Of a stretch of DNA of 49,761 bases, positions 16,730 to 24,974 are shown piece after piece. The first letter of the stretch is position 1. The number at the start of each line of letters is the position of its first letter. The position numbers and the translations under genes were made by a program. Under the pieces are notes generated by a model. It did not search any database. It was given only the letters and a program-made list of their open reading frames with translations, and had not been told where the DNA came from. The stretch is from an uncultured Verrucomicrobiales bacterium (GTDB lineage Bacteria > Verrucomicrobiota > Verrucomicrobiia > Verrucomicrobiales > DEV007): assembly GCA_913058215.1 (NCBI GenBank), contig CAJXQE010000006.1, forward strand, positions 1 through 49,761, given 5' to 3'.

Positions 16730-18688
16730 ATGAATTCAAATTTGGCCGAAACTCTTCAAACTGCCTGCAATCAAGAGAAAATCACATCTGATAGTCTAAA
16801 GAATATTACCGCCCTGCTCGAAAACTCACAAGATCCCGTCAACGAGTCCTCCGTCACTCAACTGGCCAATGCAGAAGAATGGAACGAATTGAACAACCGC
16901 TTTTTCAAAACTCTCGCATTCGGAACAGGCGGCCTTCGCGGGCGTTCCATCGGCGAAGTGGTTACCGCTGCGGAACGGGGAAGCGCAGGGCCCGACGACC
17001 GGCCTGAATTCCCCTGCGTCGGAACCGCAACATTGAACTATTACAATATCACCCGGGCAACTCTCGGACTGGTTCGTTACCTCGTTAAATCCTTCGAAGG
17101 AGAAGGCCGGCCTTCTCTTGCTCTAGCTCGTGATACCCGGAATTTCGGAAAGGAATTCGCTGACTGCGTAACCAGAGTAGCCACGGAAAACGGCTGCGAT
17201 GTTCACATTTTTCCAGATCCAAGATCTACGCCACAATTGAGTTTTGCGGTGCGCCACCTCGGCACCACCTCCGGAATTGTTCTCACGGCAAGCCACAACC
17301 CTCCTCATGACAATGGTTACAAGGTCTACGGAGATGACGGGGCCCAACTGGTCGAACCAGCTGCCGGTGCAGTCATCGCCGAGGTGACTGCAATTTCAGG
17401 TGATACCTACGAATCTCTCCCTGAAAGCGAACAGGGGCAGGTCCATCAAATCGGGCCCGAAAATGATGAATCCTACATGGAGCGGCTTGAAACCCTCTTG
17501 CTCGACCCTGATCTGGTCAAAGCACAAAGCGATCTGAAAATTGTCTTCACCAATCTCCACGGAACCGGTGGAGTCATTTCCCCTCAGATGTTGCGACGTC
17601 TCGGATTTCATTGTGATACCGTCGCCGCTCAGGACGACGAAAATGGCTGGTTCCCCACCGTAAAATCCCCCAATCCGGAAAATGCCGAAGCCCTCAGTAT
17701 GGGGATGGCGCAGGCGGATGAATCCGGCGCGGATCTCGTCATTGCAACTGACCCGGATTGCGACCGAATGGCAGTGGCCGCCCGGGATGGGAACGGTAAA
17801 ATGACATTGGTCACCGGGAATCAAATCGGTTCATTAATGGGTTTCTACCGCCTCCTCGCCTTCAAGAATCAGGGCATCATTGATGATTCCAACAAGGATC
17901 ATGCCGTCCTCGTTAAAACCTTTGTGACGTCGAATCTGCAGGATTCCATTGCCGCCGATTTCGGGGTCAATGTCGTCAATACCTTGACCGGATTCAAATA
18001 CATCGGGGCGAAACTCCGGAAATATGAGGATCAGATTCCAGCTGAGCTTCGCAAGAACTACCGCGGACTCTCAGACGAAGAAACCCGGGCGCTTCGACTC
18101 GAACACTCCCAGTTTTTTGTGTTCGGCGGAGAGGAAAGCTATGGCTATCTCGGTGCAGATTTCCTTCGCGACAAAGATGGAAACGGGGCCGTGGTCATGT
18201 TCGCGGAACTGGCAGCCTACGCGAAGTCACAAGGCCTCACCGCCGTCGAATTGCTCGACAAACTGTATTGCCAGCACGGAGTCTATCTCGAAGGACAACA
18301 CGCCGAAACGCTTGCCGGCGCCGACGGAGCCGCTCAAATTCAGGCACTCGCCAAAAGTTACGTCGAAAATCCGCCAAGCGAAGTGGACGGCTCAGCAGTA
18401 TCAAGAGTCCGTGACTTTGCCAACAAGGATTACACCGACGAAGAAGGGGATGAGATTCCGAAAGAAAAAATGGTTTTCGTCGATCTCGAAGATGGTCGCG
18501 CTTTTGCTGTTCGCCCTTCCGGCACCGAGCCCAAAATAAAATTCTACATCTACTTTCGACCAAGTCCGGGAAGTGAAGCATCGATCGCTCCCGGGAATCT
18601 CGCCAGTGCGAAAGCCGATGCACAGGCTTCATTCGATTCTCTCAAAAACGCTATCGTCAGCGATATGCAGGAGCGGCTCGGATCGTAA
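16730..18688 (+). CDS. Phosphohexomutase (phosphoglucomutase/phosphomannomutase type)
   Basis: A 652-residue alpha-D-phosphohexomutase that interconverts hexose 1- and 6-phosphates in the cytoplasm. All four signatures are visible: the catalytic serine loop TASHNPPHDNGYKVYG, the metal loop TDPDCDRMAVA, the sugar-binding loop GGEESYGYLG, and the phosphate loop RPSGTEPKIKFY. Its length and the early GTGGLRGR motif suit the long bacterial/eukaryotic-type phospho-sugar mutase subgroup. Whether glucose, mannose or both are used cannot be told. The lnt gene follows after 9 nt, so the two form one unit supplying envelope precursors. Confidence 0.95.
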   Translation: MNSNLAETLQTACNQEKITSDSLKNITALLENSQDPVNESSVTQLANAEEWNELNNRFFKTLAFGTGGLRGRSIGEVVTAAERGSAGPDDRPEFPCVGTATLNYYNITRATLGLVRYLVKSFEGEGRPSLALARDTRNFGKEFADCVTRVATENGCDVHIFPDPRSTPQLSFAVRHLGTTSGIVLTASHNPPHDNGYKVYGDDGAQLVEPAAGAVIAEVTAISGDTYESLPESEQGQVHQIGPENDESYMERLETLLLDPDLVKAQSDLKIVFTNLHGTGGVISPQMLRRLGFHCDTVAAQDDENGWFPTVKSPNPENAEALSMGMAQADESGADLVIATDPDCDRMAVAARDGNGKMTLVTGNQIGSLMGFYRLLAFKNQGIIDDSNKDHAVLVKTFVTSNLQDSIAADFGVNVVNTLTGFKYIGAKLRKYEDQIPAELRKNYRGLSDEETRALRLEHSQFFVFGGEESYGYLGADFLRDKDGNGAVVMFAELAAYAKSQGLTAVELLDKLYCQHGVYLEGQHAETLAGADGAAQIQALAKSYVENPPSEVDGSAVSRVRDFANKDYTDEEGDEIPKEKMVFVDLEDGRAFAVRPSGTEPKIKFYIYFRPSPGSEASIAPGNLASAKADAQASFDSLKNAIVSDMQERLGS

Positions 18689-18697
18689 ATAGATAGA

Positions 18698-20464
18698 ATG
18701 ACGTTTCTTAAAAAACACTGGCCGATTTTCGCAGCGGTCCTCAGCGGCATCTGCCTGGCCCTGTGCTTTGAACCCTGGAATGTTTCCTCGCTGATCTGGT
18801 TCTGGCAGGCTCCCCTGCTGGCGGCACTCTGGTTTGCAAAGCCAAATAAAGAAAAAACTCCGCGCTGGCGCTGGGGACTCGGTCTGGGTTACCTCACTGG
18901 TCTCGCCTTTTTTCTGACGAGCCAGACCTGGTTCATCGAAGTCCAACACGTCGCCGGGAACCTCGCCACGGGAATCGTCGCCTGGATTGGAATGTGCGCC
19001 TATCTCGCGATTTATCCGGCATTATTCGGTGCCTTTGCTGCCACGGTTGGACGCTGGGTTCCCAGGGAACCAAAGGAATCGCAGCCCTTAAAGAAAAAGA
19101 ACCCCCGCTTTAAGCAGCCCTTCCCTACCAAGGGTAAGGGGGATCTCTTTGATCAGTCCTTTCATGTTTTAAAATACGCTTTTCTCAATGGCGCGGCATG
19201 GTGCGGGCTGGAATGGCTGCGCGGAATCGCCTTCACCGGATTTGCCTGGAACGGCCTCGGCGTAGCGCTGAAGGATCACCTTATGCTGGTGCAGTTTGCG
19301 GATGTGATCGGGGTGGATGGCTATGGATTCGTTCTCATGTTTTCGGGTTGCATCGCCTTCTGCACCGTCGTTCGACTGGTGCGTGAAATTCAGGAGCGAA
19401 AGCGACTCCGCCCCCATTTGGACTTCGCCTTCGGAGTAGCGCTGGTGATGGGTCTATTCCTCTATGGAATGGGGAAAATCACTGATCGTCCTAAGGAGAC
19501 TGTAGAAATCCGGGCCAGAATTCTGCAAATGAAAGTCTCGATGGAGGACAAGTGGTCAGAAGACAAAAAGCTCCTTCAGAAAATCATTTTTGATTACCGG
19601 GATCTGACCCGGGCCTTTGTGGAAACCGCAGATTACGATTTGGTTCTCTGGCCGGAAACAGCACTGCCGGGATACTTCAGTTTTCCCTGGATGCAGGACC
19701 TGCTCAACGATCAGATCCTGAAGGGAGATAGCTTTTACCTTCTTACCGGTCTCGAAGATCACAATTTTTCCACCAGCGAAATTTACAATACGATCACTCT
19801 GATGAAGGGCTCGACAGAGTCCTATCAAAGCCATCGGAAGATTCATTTGGCACCCTTCGGCGAATACATCCCCTTGCGGAATTCCTTTCCTCCTTTTGAA
19901 TGGATCCTTGGCGCTATCATTGCTCAGGATTTTATACCGGGCGAAAGCTACGAACCTCTCGTCATCGAAAAAGACGGTCAGGAAATCGGGATCATTCCCT
20001 CCATTTGCATCGAGGATACCCTCGGCCGTCATACCCGGAAATTTGTTCGCGAAGGTCCGCAGTTGATCGTCAATGTCACCAACGACGCCTGGTTCTACGA
20101 AAGCGCCGAGCCCGCCCAGCATTTCGCCAATGCCCTGTTCCGCTGCATCGAGATCCGCCGGCCCATGGCCCGCGCAGCCAATACCGGAGTGAGCGGTTTC
20201 ATTGACGAACGGGGCAGCGTTTATGATCGCAACAGCAGCGACTCTTTTGCCCGGATCATTCAGGATGAAGAAACCGGAGACACCTACATCCGCGGCAGTC
20301 TTCCCGCGACGCTTCAGATTGATCTGAATCCGCCGATCACCTTTTACGCTCGATTTGGAAATCTGTTTTCAGTTACGCTTGGGGCGATTGCTTTGTTTTT
20401 TTCCGTAGTTCAGGCAATCAAGACGCGGAAACGGAAAGCCGGGCAAGCGCCATTGAAAGCATGA
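18698..20464 (+). CDS. lnt: Apolipoprotein N-acyltransferase
   Basis: A 588-residue Lnt, the inner-membrane enzyme that N-acylates the lipid-modified cysteine of lipoproteins. The N-terminal third is hydrophobic with several transmembrane helices. The C-terminal nitrilase domain has the expected triad: Glu in LVLWPETALPG, Lys in SHRKIHLAPFGEYIP and Cys in IIPSICIEDTLG, followed by NVTNDAWF and RPMARAANTGVSGFID. A basic insert around residues 110-135 (rich in K/P) and the overall length are a little unusual. It follows the phosphohexomutase by 9 nt and ends with a charged cytoplasmic tail. Confidence 0.95.
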   Translation: MTFLKKHWPIFAAVLSGICLALCFEPWNVSSLIWFWQAPLLAALWFAKPNKEKTPRWRWGLGLGYLTGLAFFLTSQTWFIEVQHVAGNLATGIVAWIGMCAYLAIYPALFGAFAATVGRWVPREPKESQPLKKKNPRFKQPFPTKGKGDLFDQSFHVLKYAFLNGAAWCGLEWLRGIAFTGFAWNGLGVALKDHLMLVQFADVIGVDGYGFVLMFSGCIAFCTVVRLVREIQERKRLRPHLDFAFGVALVMGLFLYGMGKITDRPKETVEIRARILQMKVSMEDKWSEDKKLLQKIIFDYRDLTRAFVETADYDLVLWPETALPGYFSFPWMQDLLNDQILKGDSFYLLTGLEDHNFSTSEIYNTITLMKGSTESYQSHRKIHLAPFGEYIPLRNSFPPFEWILGAIIAQDFIPGESYEPLVIEKDGQEIGIIPSICIEDTLGRHTRKFVREGPQLIVNVTNDAWFYESAEPAQHFANALFRCIEIRRPMARAANTGVSGFIDERGSVYDRNSSDSFARIIQDEETGDTYIRGSLPATLQIDLNPPITFYARFGNLFSVTLGAIALFFSVVQAIKTRKRKAGQAPLKA

Positions 20465-20735
20465 CCGGAGTTACACCAAGGTAGATCGAGCGGAGACTCC
20501 GCAGTTTCTTCGTCTGGCGTGCAACTTCCCCCCCGGTTCCAGAGCTAATGGTTTTAGCCTTGAGAATCTTCATCAATTTTGCGGGCGCACGCAAATGGGA
20601 GCGCGTCCAAAATGAATTGATCGCAAATGAAGTTGAACTCGACGCAGAGAAAGAAAAGTAACTTTCCGTAAACAAATCAAAGAGTGAGACGCGTCTGCTA
20701 TAGTAGAAACCCAAGTCTACCCAATCAATTAATCA
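20465..20735. other. Intergenic region upstream of the ECF sigma operon
   Basis: 271 nt between lnt and the ECF sigma gene. It has a short inverted repeat GCGGAGACTCCGC at 20490-20502 just after lnt, a seven-C run near 20527-20536, and a palindrome plus extended -10 element near the 3' end. A short minus-strand frame crossing this region (20418-20714) is not supported as a gene. Confidence 0.5.
20687..20704 (+). promoter_or_regulatory. Extended -10 promoter with adjacent palindrome
   Basis: TGCTATAGT at 20696-20704 is an extended -10 element (TGnTATAAT-like) 31 nt upstream of the sigma-factor ATG. The perfect 10-bp palindrome AGACGCGTCT (20687-20696) overlaps its upstream edge and would suit a repressor or activator site. 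No good -35 is seen. Confidence 0.45.
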
Positions 20736-21266
20736 ATGCGAACCCGAGAGGAACTGGAACGAATTTACGACGAACACGCTGCCTGCGCGTTTTCGGTATT
20801 CCGCCGCTTCTCCTGCTGCGAATCAGAAGTTCGGGATCTGTTGCAGGACTGGCTCATTAAGATTGCAAGTGAACGCAATCCGCTTCGCGATCCGGACAAC
20901 GAACGGGCTTATCTTTTAAAAATCGCCTATCGCCTCGCAGTCGACTGGACCCGCAGGAATCAGACGAGGCAGAAATATACGGAGCAGGCAGCAGGTGAAC
21001 TGTCCTTTTCAACACTTCAGACTGAGCCCGATCCGGACCGCGCTTTGATGAAACAGTCGATTGAAGAATCGCTGAACATCCTACCGAAAGACCAGCAGTT
21101 GGTCGTGCTATTCAAGCTGCGGGACGAACTGACTTTCGCCCAGATCGGAGACATTCTTCAGATCTCTCCGAACACTGCAGCCAGTCGCTACCGATACGGC
21201 ATAGAGAAGATGCAGGAAGCCCTGCTCCCGATTTACGAAGAACTCAGCCCTCAAACCAAGCCATGA
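20736..21266 (+). CDS. ECF-type RNA polymerase sigma factor
   Basis: A 176-residue sigma-70 family ECF factor. Region 2 spans about residues 7-75 (VRDLLQDWLIKI, then DPDNERAYLLKIAYRLAVDWTRR for -10 recognition). Region 4 spans about 115-170 (LPKDQQLVVLFKLRDELTFAQIGDILQISPNTAASRYRYGIEKMQ, helix-turn-helix). Region 3 is absent, as expected. Two membrane-protein genes follow: the first overlaps the stop codon by 4 nt. The layout suggests regulation by membrane partners. The upstream extended -10 and palindrome suggest housekeeping-dependent expression. Target promoters are unknown. Confidence 0.93.
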   Translation: MRTREELERIYDEHAACAFSVFRRFSCCESEVRDLLQDWLIKIASERNPLRDPDNERAYLLKIAYRLAVDWTRRNQTRQKYTEQAAGELSFSTLQTEPDPDRALMKQSIEESLNILPKDQQLVVLFKLRDELTFAQIGDILQISPNTAASRYRYGIEKMQEALLPIYEELSPQTKP

Positions 21267-21547
21267 ACAGGATCGAAAAGACCATCGCTGAACTCTCGAC
21301 TGAAACTCCGCCTGCCGAATGGAAGGATGAACTCCTCGCATCAGCAATTCGCTCACAGCAACCAGGGACACGAACCCTCACTTTCCCGAAGGTTTTTATC
21401 GGGGCGATGGCAGCCTGCTGGGCACTTATTTTCGCCCTGCACTTCACCACTCCCGCAGACCCGGGAGGAACTGATCTGGCCGAGCGATACGGCGTCCCCC
21501 CGGAACAACTGCCCCTCCTCGCACAGCGATTTTTCACCTACAACTAA
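21263..21547 (+). CDS. Small single-pass membrane protein, possible anti-sigma partner
   Basis: A 94-residue protein with a helical N-terminus (about 1-45), one transmembrane segment (FIGAMAACWALIFALHF, about 47-63) and a short outer tail. It overlaps the ECF sigma gene by 4 nt, which is the usual place of an anti-sigma factor. It lacks the HxxxCxxC zinc motif of ZAS-type anti-sigmas. I infer a sigma-binding role from position and topology only; no family is recognised. Confidence 0.75.
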   Translation: MNRIEKTIAELSTETPPAEWKDELLASAIRSQQPGTRTLTFPKVFIGAMAACWALIFALHFTTPADPGGTDLAERYGVPPEQLPLLAQRFFTYN

Positions 21548-21562
21548 CTTTCACGAACCCTC

Positions 21563-23101
21563 ATGAGCGACATGGCACCCAAACCAAAAAAATCAAAAAT
21601 TCGAAAGTTCCTCTGTGGGATTCTCTTCACCTTCGTAATTCTTATCACGATCACGGTGCTGCTCACGGTTTTCGAAAACTGGAGCGGGGCGCGAAGGTGG
21701 AAAGAGGTTCACGAAATGCTTGTTCGCGAGGGAGTGGAGCTGGACCCCAAAAAACTTTCCCCTGAGACACCGGCTCCGTCGGAAAATTTCGCCGCAACTC
21801 CTCTGATCTCCGCTCTCAGTGACTTTCACAAAGATCACGACGCCAACGATTCAATCACCTATGCGGATCAGGATTCTGTTGACCGCTTTCGGAAGCTTCG
21901 TCTCCCTGAGGAGCTCGATCACCATAATATTCTGCCGGATTATGCTACTTCGGGACAGGCAAATCTGAACGGTGTGGCGGAGCAAATTCAGAAAAGTGGA
22001 TTCCAACTTTCGCCGGACGATTCCACACCTGCCCAAATCATCCGATCCTGGATGACACAATTTGAGACAGAACTGGCCGCATTGGACGAGGCGGCGAATC
22101 GCCCGGAGGCTGTGTTGGACTTTGAAATTGCTGAAGATTTCCTCGGTCAAATATCGATGTCCGTGCCCTTCACCAACGATTTTTTGAAGCATCAGCGATT
22201 CCAGGCCATTCGTGTCTGCGCTGCTCTGGAAAATGGAGATGAAACGGAAGCACTCGCAGCGCTGCGCACCATGTTCCAGATTTCACGCACTGCCGGATCG
22301 TCGCCCATTCTCATCAATCTCCTCGTCGGTATCAGCTGTCATAACACTGCGCTCTCGGTGATCTGGCAGGGAATAAAAACCGAATCGTGGTCCTCCGAAA
22401 GCCTCAATGAGATCGATCATCTGATCACGGGGAAATCGGAGAACATGTTATCCAACCTGGAGAAAGCGATCAATCTAGAGATGGTGATGATGCAAATTGG
22501 TGGCAGTGATTACCTGAAGAATGAAGCTTCAAAGAATGATGGATTTGCGACCGGAGAAGACGTAAACAATCTTTTCCCCGGAGGCTTGCTTACCTTTCGT
22601 TTCATTCCGGATGGCATATTTGATCACAACAAAGCCTTCGGCTGCGAGCTCATGTTCAAACATTTTTTGAAACCAATACGGGATCGTAATTTTTTCTCAC
22701 CCGATCAAGGCCTGGAAGAGAGTTTCGAGAAACGGTCCCCGCGAAATTTCCTGGCTTCGATTACGATCCCTGCGATTGAGGGAGTTCTTATGCAATGCTT
22801 TCAATGCGGAACGATGACGGAATTGGCACGAGCGGCGATCGCTGTCGAACAAACCAAATTACAAACCGGCAAATTTCCCGGGTCCTATCCTGAAATTGCT
22901 TACCGGTTTTCATCGGCCCCACCCGGGGAAATCATCTCAGGATTAGGAGGCGGAGACCTGCATTACAAACAGGTGGGAAAGAGCTATCTTGTTTACTCAC
23001 CGGGTTACAATCAAGTCGACGACGGAGGGACCATTGTCCTCAAGCCCAACTCGAAAAACTCCGATCCGAGAAAAGGCGACTGGGTTTGGAAATACAATTA
23101 G
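21563..23101 (+). CDS. Membrane-anchored conserved protein of unknown function
   Basis: A 512-residue protein with a basic N-terminus, one transmembrane helix (LCGILFTFVILITITVLLTVF, about 17-37) and a large exported domain. It begins with a region I associate with a protein family common in Verrucomicrobiota (ENWSGARRWKEVHEML, then NFAATPLISALSDF). The C-terminus is pseudopilin-like in style (AIAVEQTKLQTGKFPGSYPEI, YLVYSPGYNQVDDGG, DWVWKYN). No catalytic motif is seen. It is third in the ECF sigma unit, 15 nt after the small membrane protein, so it may be a sensor, an effector or the main target of that sigma factor. Function is unknown. Confidence 0.82.
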   Translation: MSDMAPKPKKSKIRKFLCGILFTFVILITITVLLTVFENWSGARRWKEVHEMLVREGVELDPKKLSPETPAPSENFAATPLISALSDFHKDHDANDSITYADQDSVDRFRKLRLPEELDHHNILPDYATSGQANLNGVAEQIQKSGFQLSPDDSTPAQIIRSWMTQFETELAALDEAANRPEAVLDFEIAEDFLGQISMSVPFTNDFLKHQRFQAIRVCAALENGDETEALAALRTMFQISRTAGSSPILINLLVGISCHNTALSVIWQGIKTESWSSESLNEIDHLITGKSENMLSNLEKAINLEMVMMQIGGSDYLKNEASKNDGFATGEDVNNLFPGGLLTFRFIPDGIFDHNKAFGCELMFKHFLKPIRDRNFFSPDQGLEESFEKRSPRNFLASITIPAIEGVLMQCFQCGTMTELARAAIAVEQTKLQTGKFPGSYPEIAYRFSSAPPGEIISGLGGGDLHYKQVGKSYLVYSPGYNQVDDGGTIVLKPNSKNSDPRKGDWVWKYN

Positions 23102-23112
23102 CGCTTTCGCTG

Positions 23113-24288
23113 TCACTTAATCGTCACCATAGCACCTTCCCGGGGCGCGGAGATCCAGCCGACCCGGTCACCGTTTTCCCCGGCAACAATCCACAAGTGG
23201 TCCTCGAAAGTGTGCTGGTAAAAATCGCGGCCCGGGTCAGTCAGTCCGTATTGCTTCAGTTTTCCCCCGAAGTCGACCCACGAAAAACTGAGCGTCTGAC
23301 TGGTTTTATTCCGAAACCGAATCATCACCTTTTTGCCGCCTCCGGGGGAGACCGCATCCCCGGCAAGAGTTTCGGGTTTCATGATCTGCATTTTCGCAAG
23401 ATGCTTTCCGGCCTCATGATCCTCGTAGGCTTTGACGACGGCCGGCGGCCAGGCAAACACCTTTCCTCTTCCCGGATCGTAAGCGCTGAGATGACCCGGC
23501 TCTTTACGTTTTGCCGGCGGAAGGTATCGCCACTCTTTGTCACCGAATACCGATTCGACGAGAGCGGCCAGGCCCGGATCGTGGGCCTTCAATTCTTCGC
23601 GGGTATCGACGTGGTTGTGCTCGTATCCACCTTCCCGGTTGGTATCAAACCAGGACTGAACACCTTCGGCCCAGTATTCACTCGGATTGGTTCCGGCATA
23701 CTTCCCCTTCCACAAACCTTTCAGGGCAGCGCGATTAAAGGCCTGCTCCAGCTTCCCCTGAAACGCCGGATCAACCACATTCATTCCCTGTAAATGAATG
23801 CTGTGAGCAAATTCGTGAACCAGAATGCTTTCACCATGATATGGGTCCCCCTGGTAGCGGAGTAAATTTTCCTCACCACAACTCACTGCCGGATGTTCCT
23901 TCGACGATCCGAGTCCTCTGGCCCGTTTGTCCCAGTATGCCGGAGGAGAAAGATGGCTGTGCTCGGGCACTTGAGTAGTCAACTCATCCGGTGCCATGAT
24001 CGCAAGACGCACTTTTTCCTGGATCAAAGCATCACGAACTTCCGCTTTTCCCTCCAACATGATTCCAATGACAAATGCCGCTTCTTTTAAGGCGAAGTCC
24101 GAAACCTTCGCAGACGACACGATGGGGAAACCGTCAGCGCTTACATATTTTTGATAAAAGGGGTCGAGATCCAGGCGGGCAATTTCACTTTCAGGAGGCG
24201 CGATAACTTCAGCGGCACGAACTGCCATTCCCGTGCAAAGAAAAAGGAAGAAAGTGAATACGAAAATTCGGGTAATCATCATTTGCAC
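23113..24288 (-). CDS. Secreted zinc metallopeptidase-like protein with C-terminal VHL beta-like domain
   Basis: A 391-residue exported protein (signal peptide within the first 25 residues; starts at 24288 or 24279 are equivalent). The centre has a zinc-peptidase motif HEFAH (158-162) in SILVHEFAHSIH, with EYWAEGVQSWF (E204/E208) downstream as a likely third ligand, fitting a gluzincin arrangement. Residues 319-391 resemble the beta domain of the von Hippel-Lindau protein: MIRFRNKTSQTLSFSWVDF, then GGKLKQYGLTDPG, then HTFEDHLWIVAGENG. VHL domains occur in some bacterial secreted proteins and are binding modules. It converges on the ECF-unit membrane gene (11-nt gap). Substrate unknown. Confidence 0.82.
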   Translation of the reverse strand: MQMMITRIFVFTFFLFLCTGMAVRAAEVIAPPESEIARLDLDPFYQKYVSADGFPIVSSAKVSDFALKEAAFVIGIMLEGKAEVRDALIQEKVRLAIMAPDELTTQVPEHSHLSPPAYWDKRARGLGSSKEHPAVSCGEENLLRYQGDPYHGESILVHEFAHSIHLQGMNVVDPAFQGKLEQAFNRAALKGLWKGKYAGTNPSEYWAEGVQSWFDTNREGGYEHNHVDTREELKAHDPGLAALVESVFGDKEWRYLPPAKRKEPGHLSAYDPGRGKVFAWPPAVVKAYEDHEAGKHLAKMQIMKPETLAGDAVSPGGGKKVMIRFRNKTSQTLSFSWVDFGGKLKQYGLTDPGRDFYQHTFEDHLWIVAGENGDRVGWISAPREGAMVTIK

Positions 24289-24410
24289 TCAAAGCGAGCC
24301 CGGCCAGACCGTCAACAGGCTTGATTTAATCAAGATCCCCTCTTGAATCGAAGCTACTGAAGTTCAAACGCGGCACTTGTCACAGACTGCGCATCGTGTA
24401 TTTTTTCGCC
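24289..24410. promoter_or_regulatory. Divergent promoter region with inverted repeat
   Basis: 122 nt between divergent genes. It contains CTTGATTTAATCAAG at 24320-24334, two 7-bp arms around a single T, a good operator candidate about 32 nt upstream of the peptidase start. On the + strand TTGTCA (24377) and TATTTT (24399) are 16 nt apart close to the ATG at 24411, a weak promoter candidate. Confidence 0.4.
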
Positions 24411-24953
24411 ATGACAAAACTTAGCTGCTCCATTTTTTCTATCATCGCCCTTACCTTCGGCACTCTTGCCTTCGCCGAAGACAAAGAGACCGTAAACGTC
24501 AGCGAATTCACTTTTGAATTCGGCTCTCCCTGGGTGAAGCAGCAAGTCACCAGTCAGATGCGGGCGGCTCAATTGACCTATGATCACGAAGACGAAAAAT
24601 TGAAGGACGTAGATCTAATTTTCTTCTACTTCGGAGAATCCAATGGTGGCGGAACCGATGCCAACATCAACCGCTGGGTTGGACAGTTTCAAGGTGAGCC
24701 GGAGAAGAAATTGGAAACCAAAAAACTGGGAGACAAAGAAGTCACCTTTTTGACCGCAACCGGAACCTACCTTGAGTCTTCCGGCGGCCCTTTTTCAGGC
24801 AACAAAACAGCTCGCGAAAAGTACACGATGCTGGCGGCGATTCTTCCAAGTGACAAAGGCTGGGTTTTCCTGAAACTCACCGGCCCTGCCGATTCAGTGG
24901 CGGCAATGAAAGAAGCCTTTACCGCTGTCGCAGAAAGTCCGTTTAAAGAATAA
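24411..24953 (+). CDS. Small secreted protein of unknown function
   Basis: A 180-residue exported protein: the ATG at 24411 gives the leader MTKLSCSIFSIIALTFGTLAFA. An in-frame start 15 nt upstream is less good. The mature domain has EFTFEFGSPWVKQQVTS, then DLIFFYFGESNGGGTDANINRWVGQF and a C-terminal GWVFLKLTGPADSVAAMKEAF. I have seen this pattern in PVC secreted proteins but know of no function. It is monocistronic, between the divergent peptidase gene and the convergent LysR gene (21-nt gap). Confidence 0.82.
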   Translation: MTKLSCSIFSIIALTFGTLAFAEDKETVNVSEFTFEFGSPWVKQQVTSQMRAAQLTYDHEDEKLKDVDLIFFYFGESNGGGTDANINRWVGQFQGEPEKKLETKKLGDKEVTFLTATGTYLESSGGPFSGNKTAREKYTMLAAILPSDKGWVFLKLTGPADSVAAMKEAFTAVAESPFKE

Positions 24954-24974
24954 GGCTTCAGTTTTTCGTCTCTC

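Noticed and set aside
20418..20714. 98-codon minus-strand ORF between lnt and the ECF sigma gene
   Set aside because: It overlaps the lnt 3' end and the sigma promoter region, has no convincing Shine-Dalgarno and a low-complexity translation. A shorter version starting at 20573 cannot be excluded but is unsupported.
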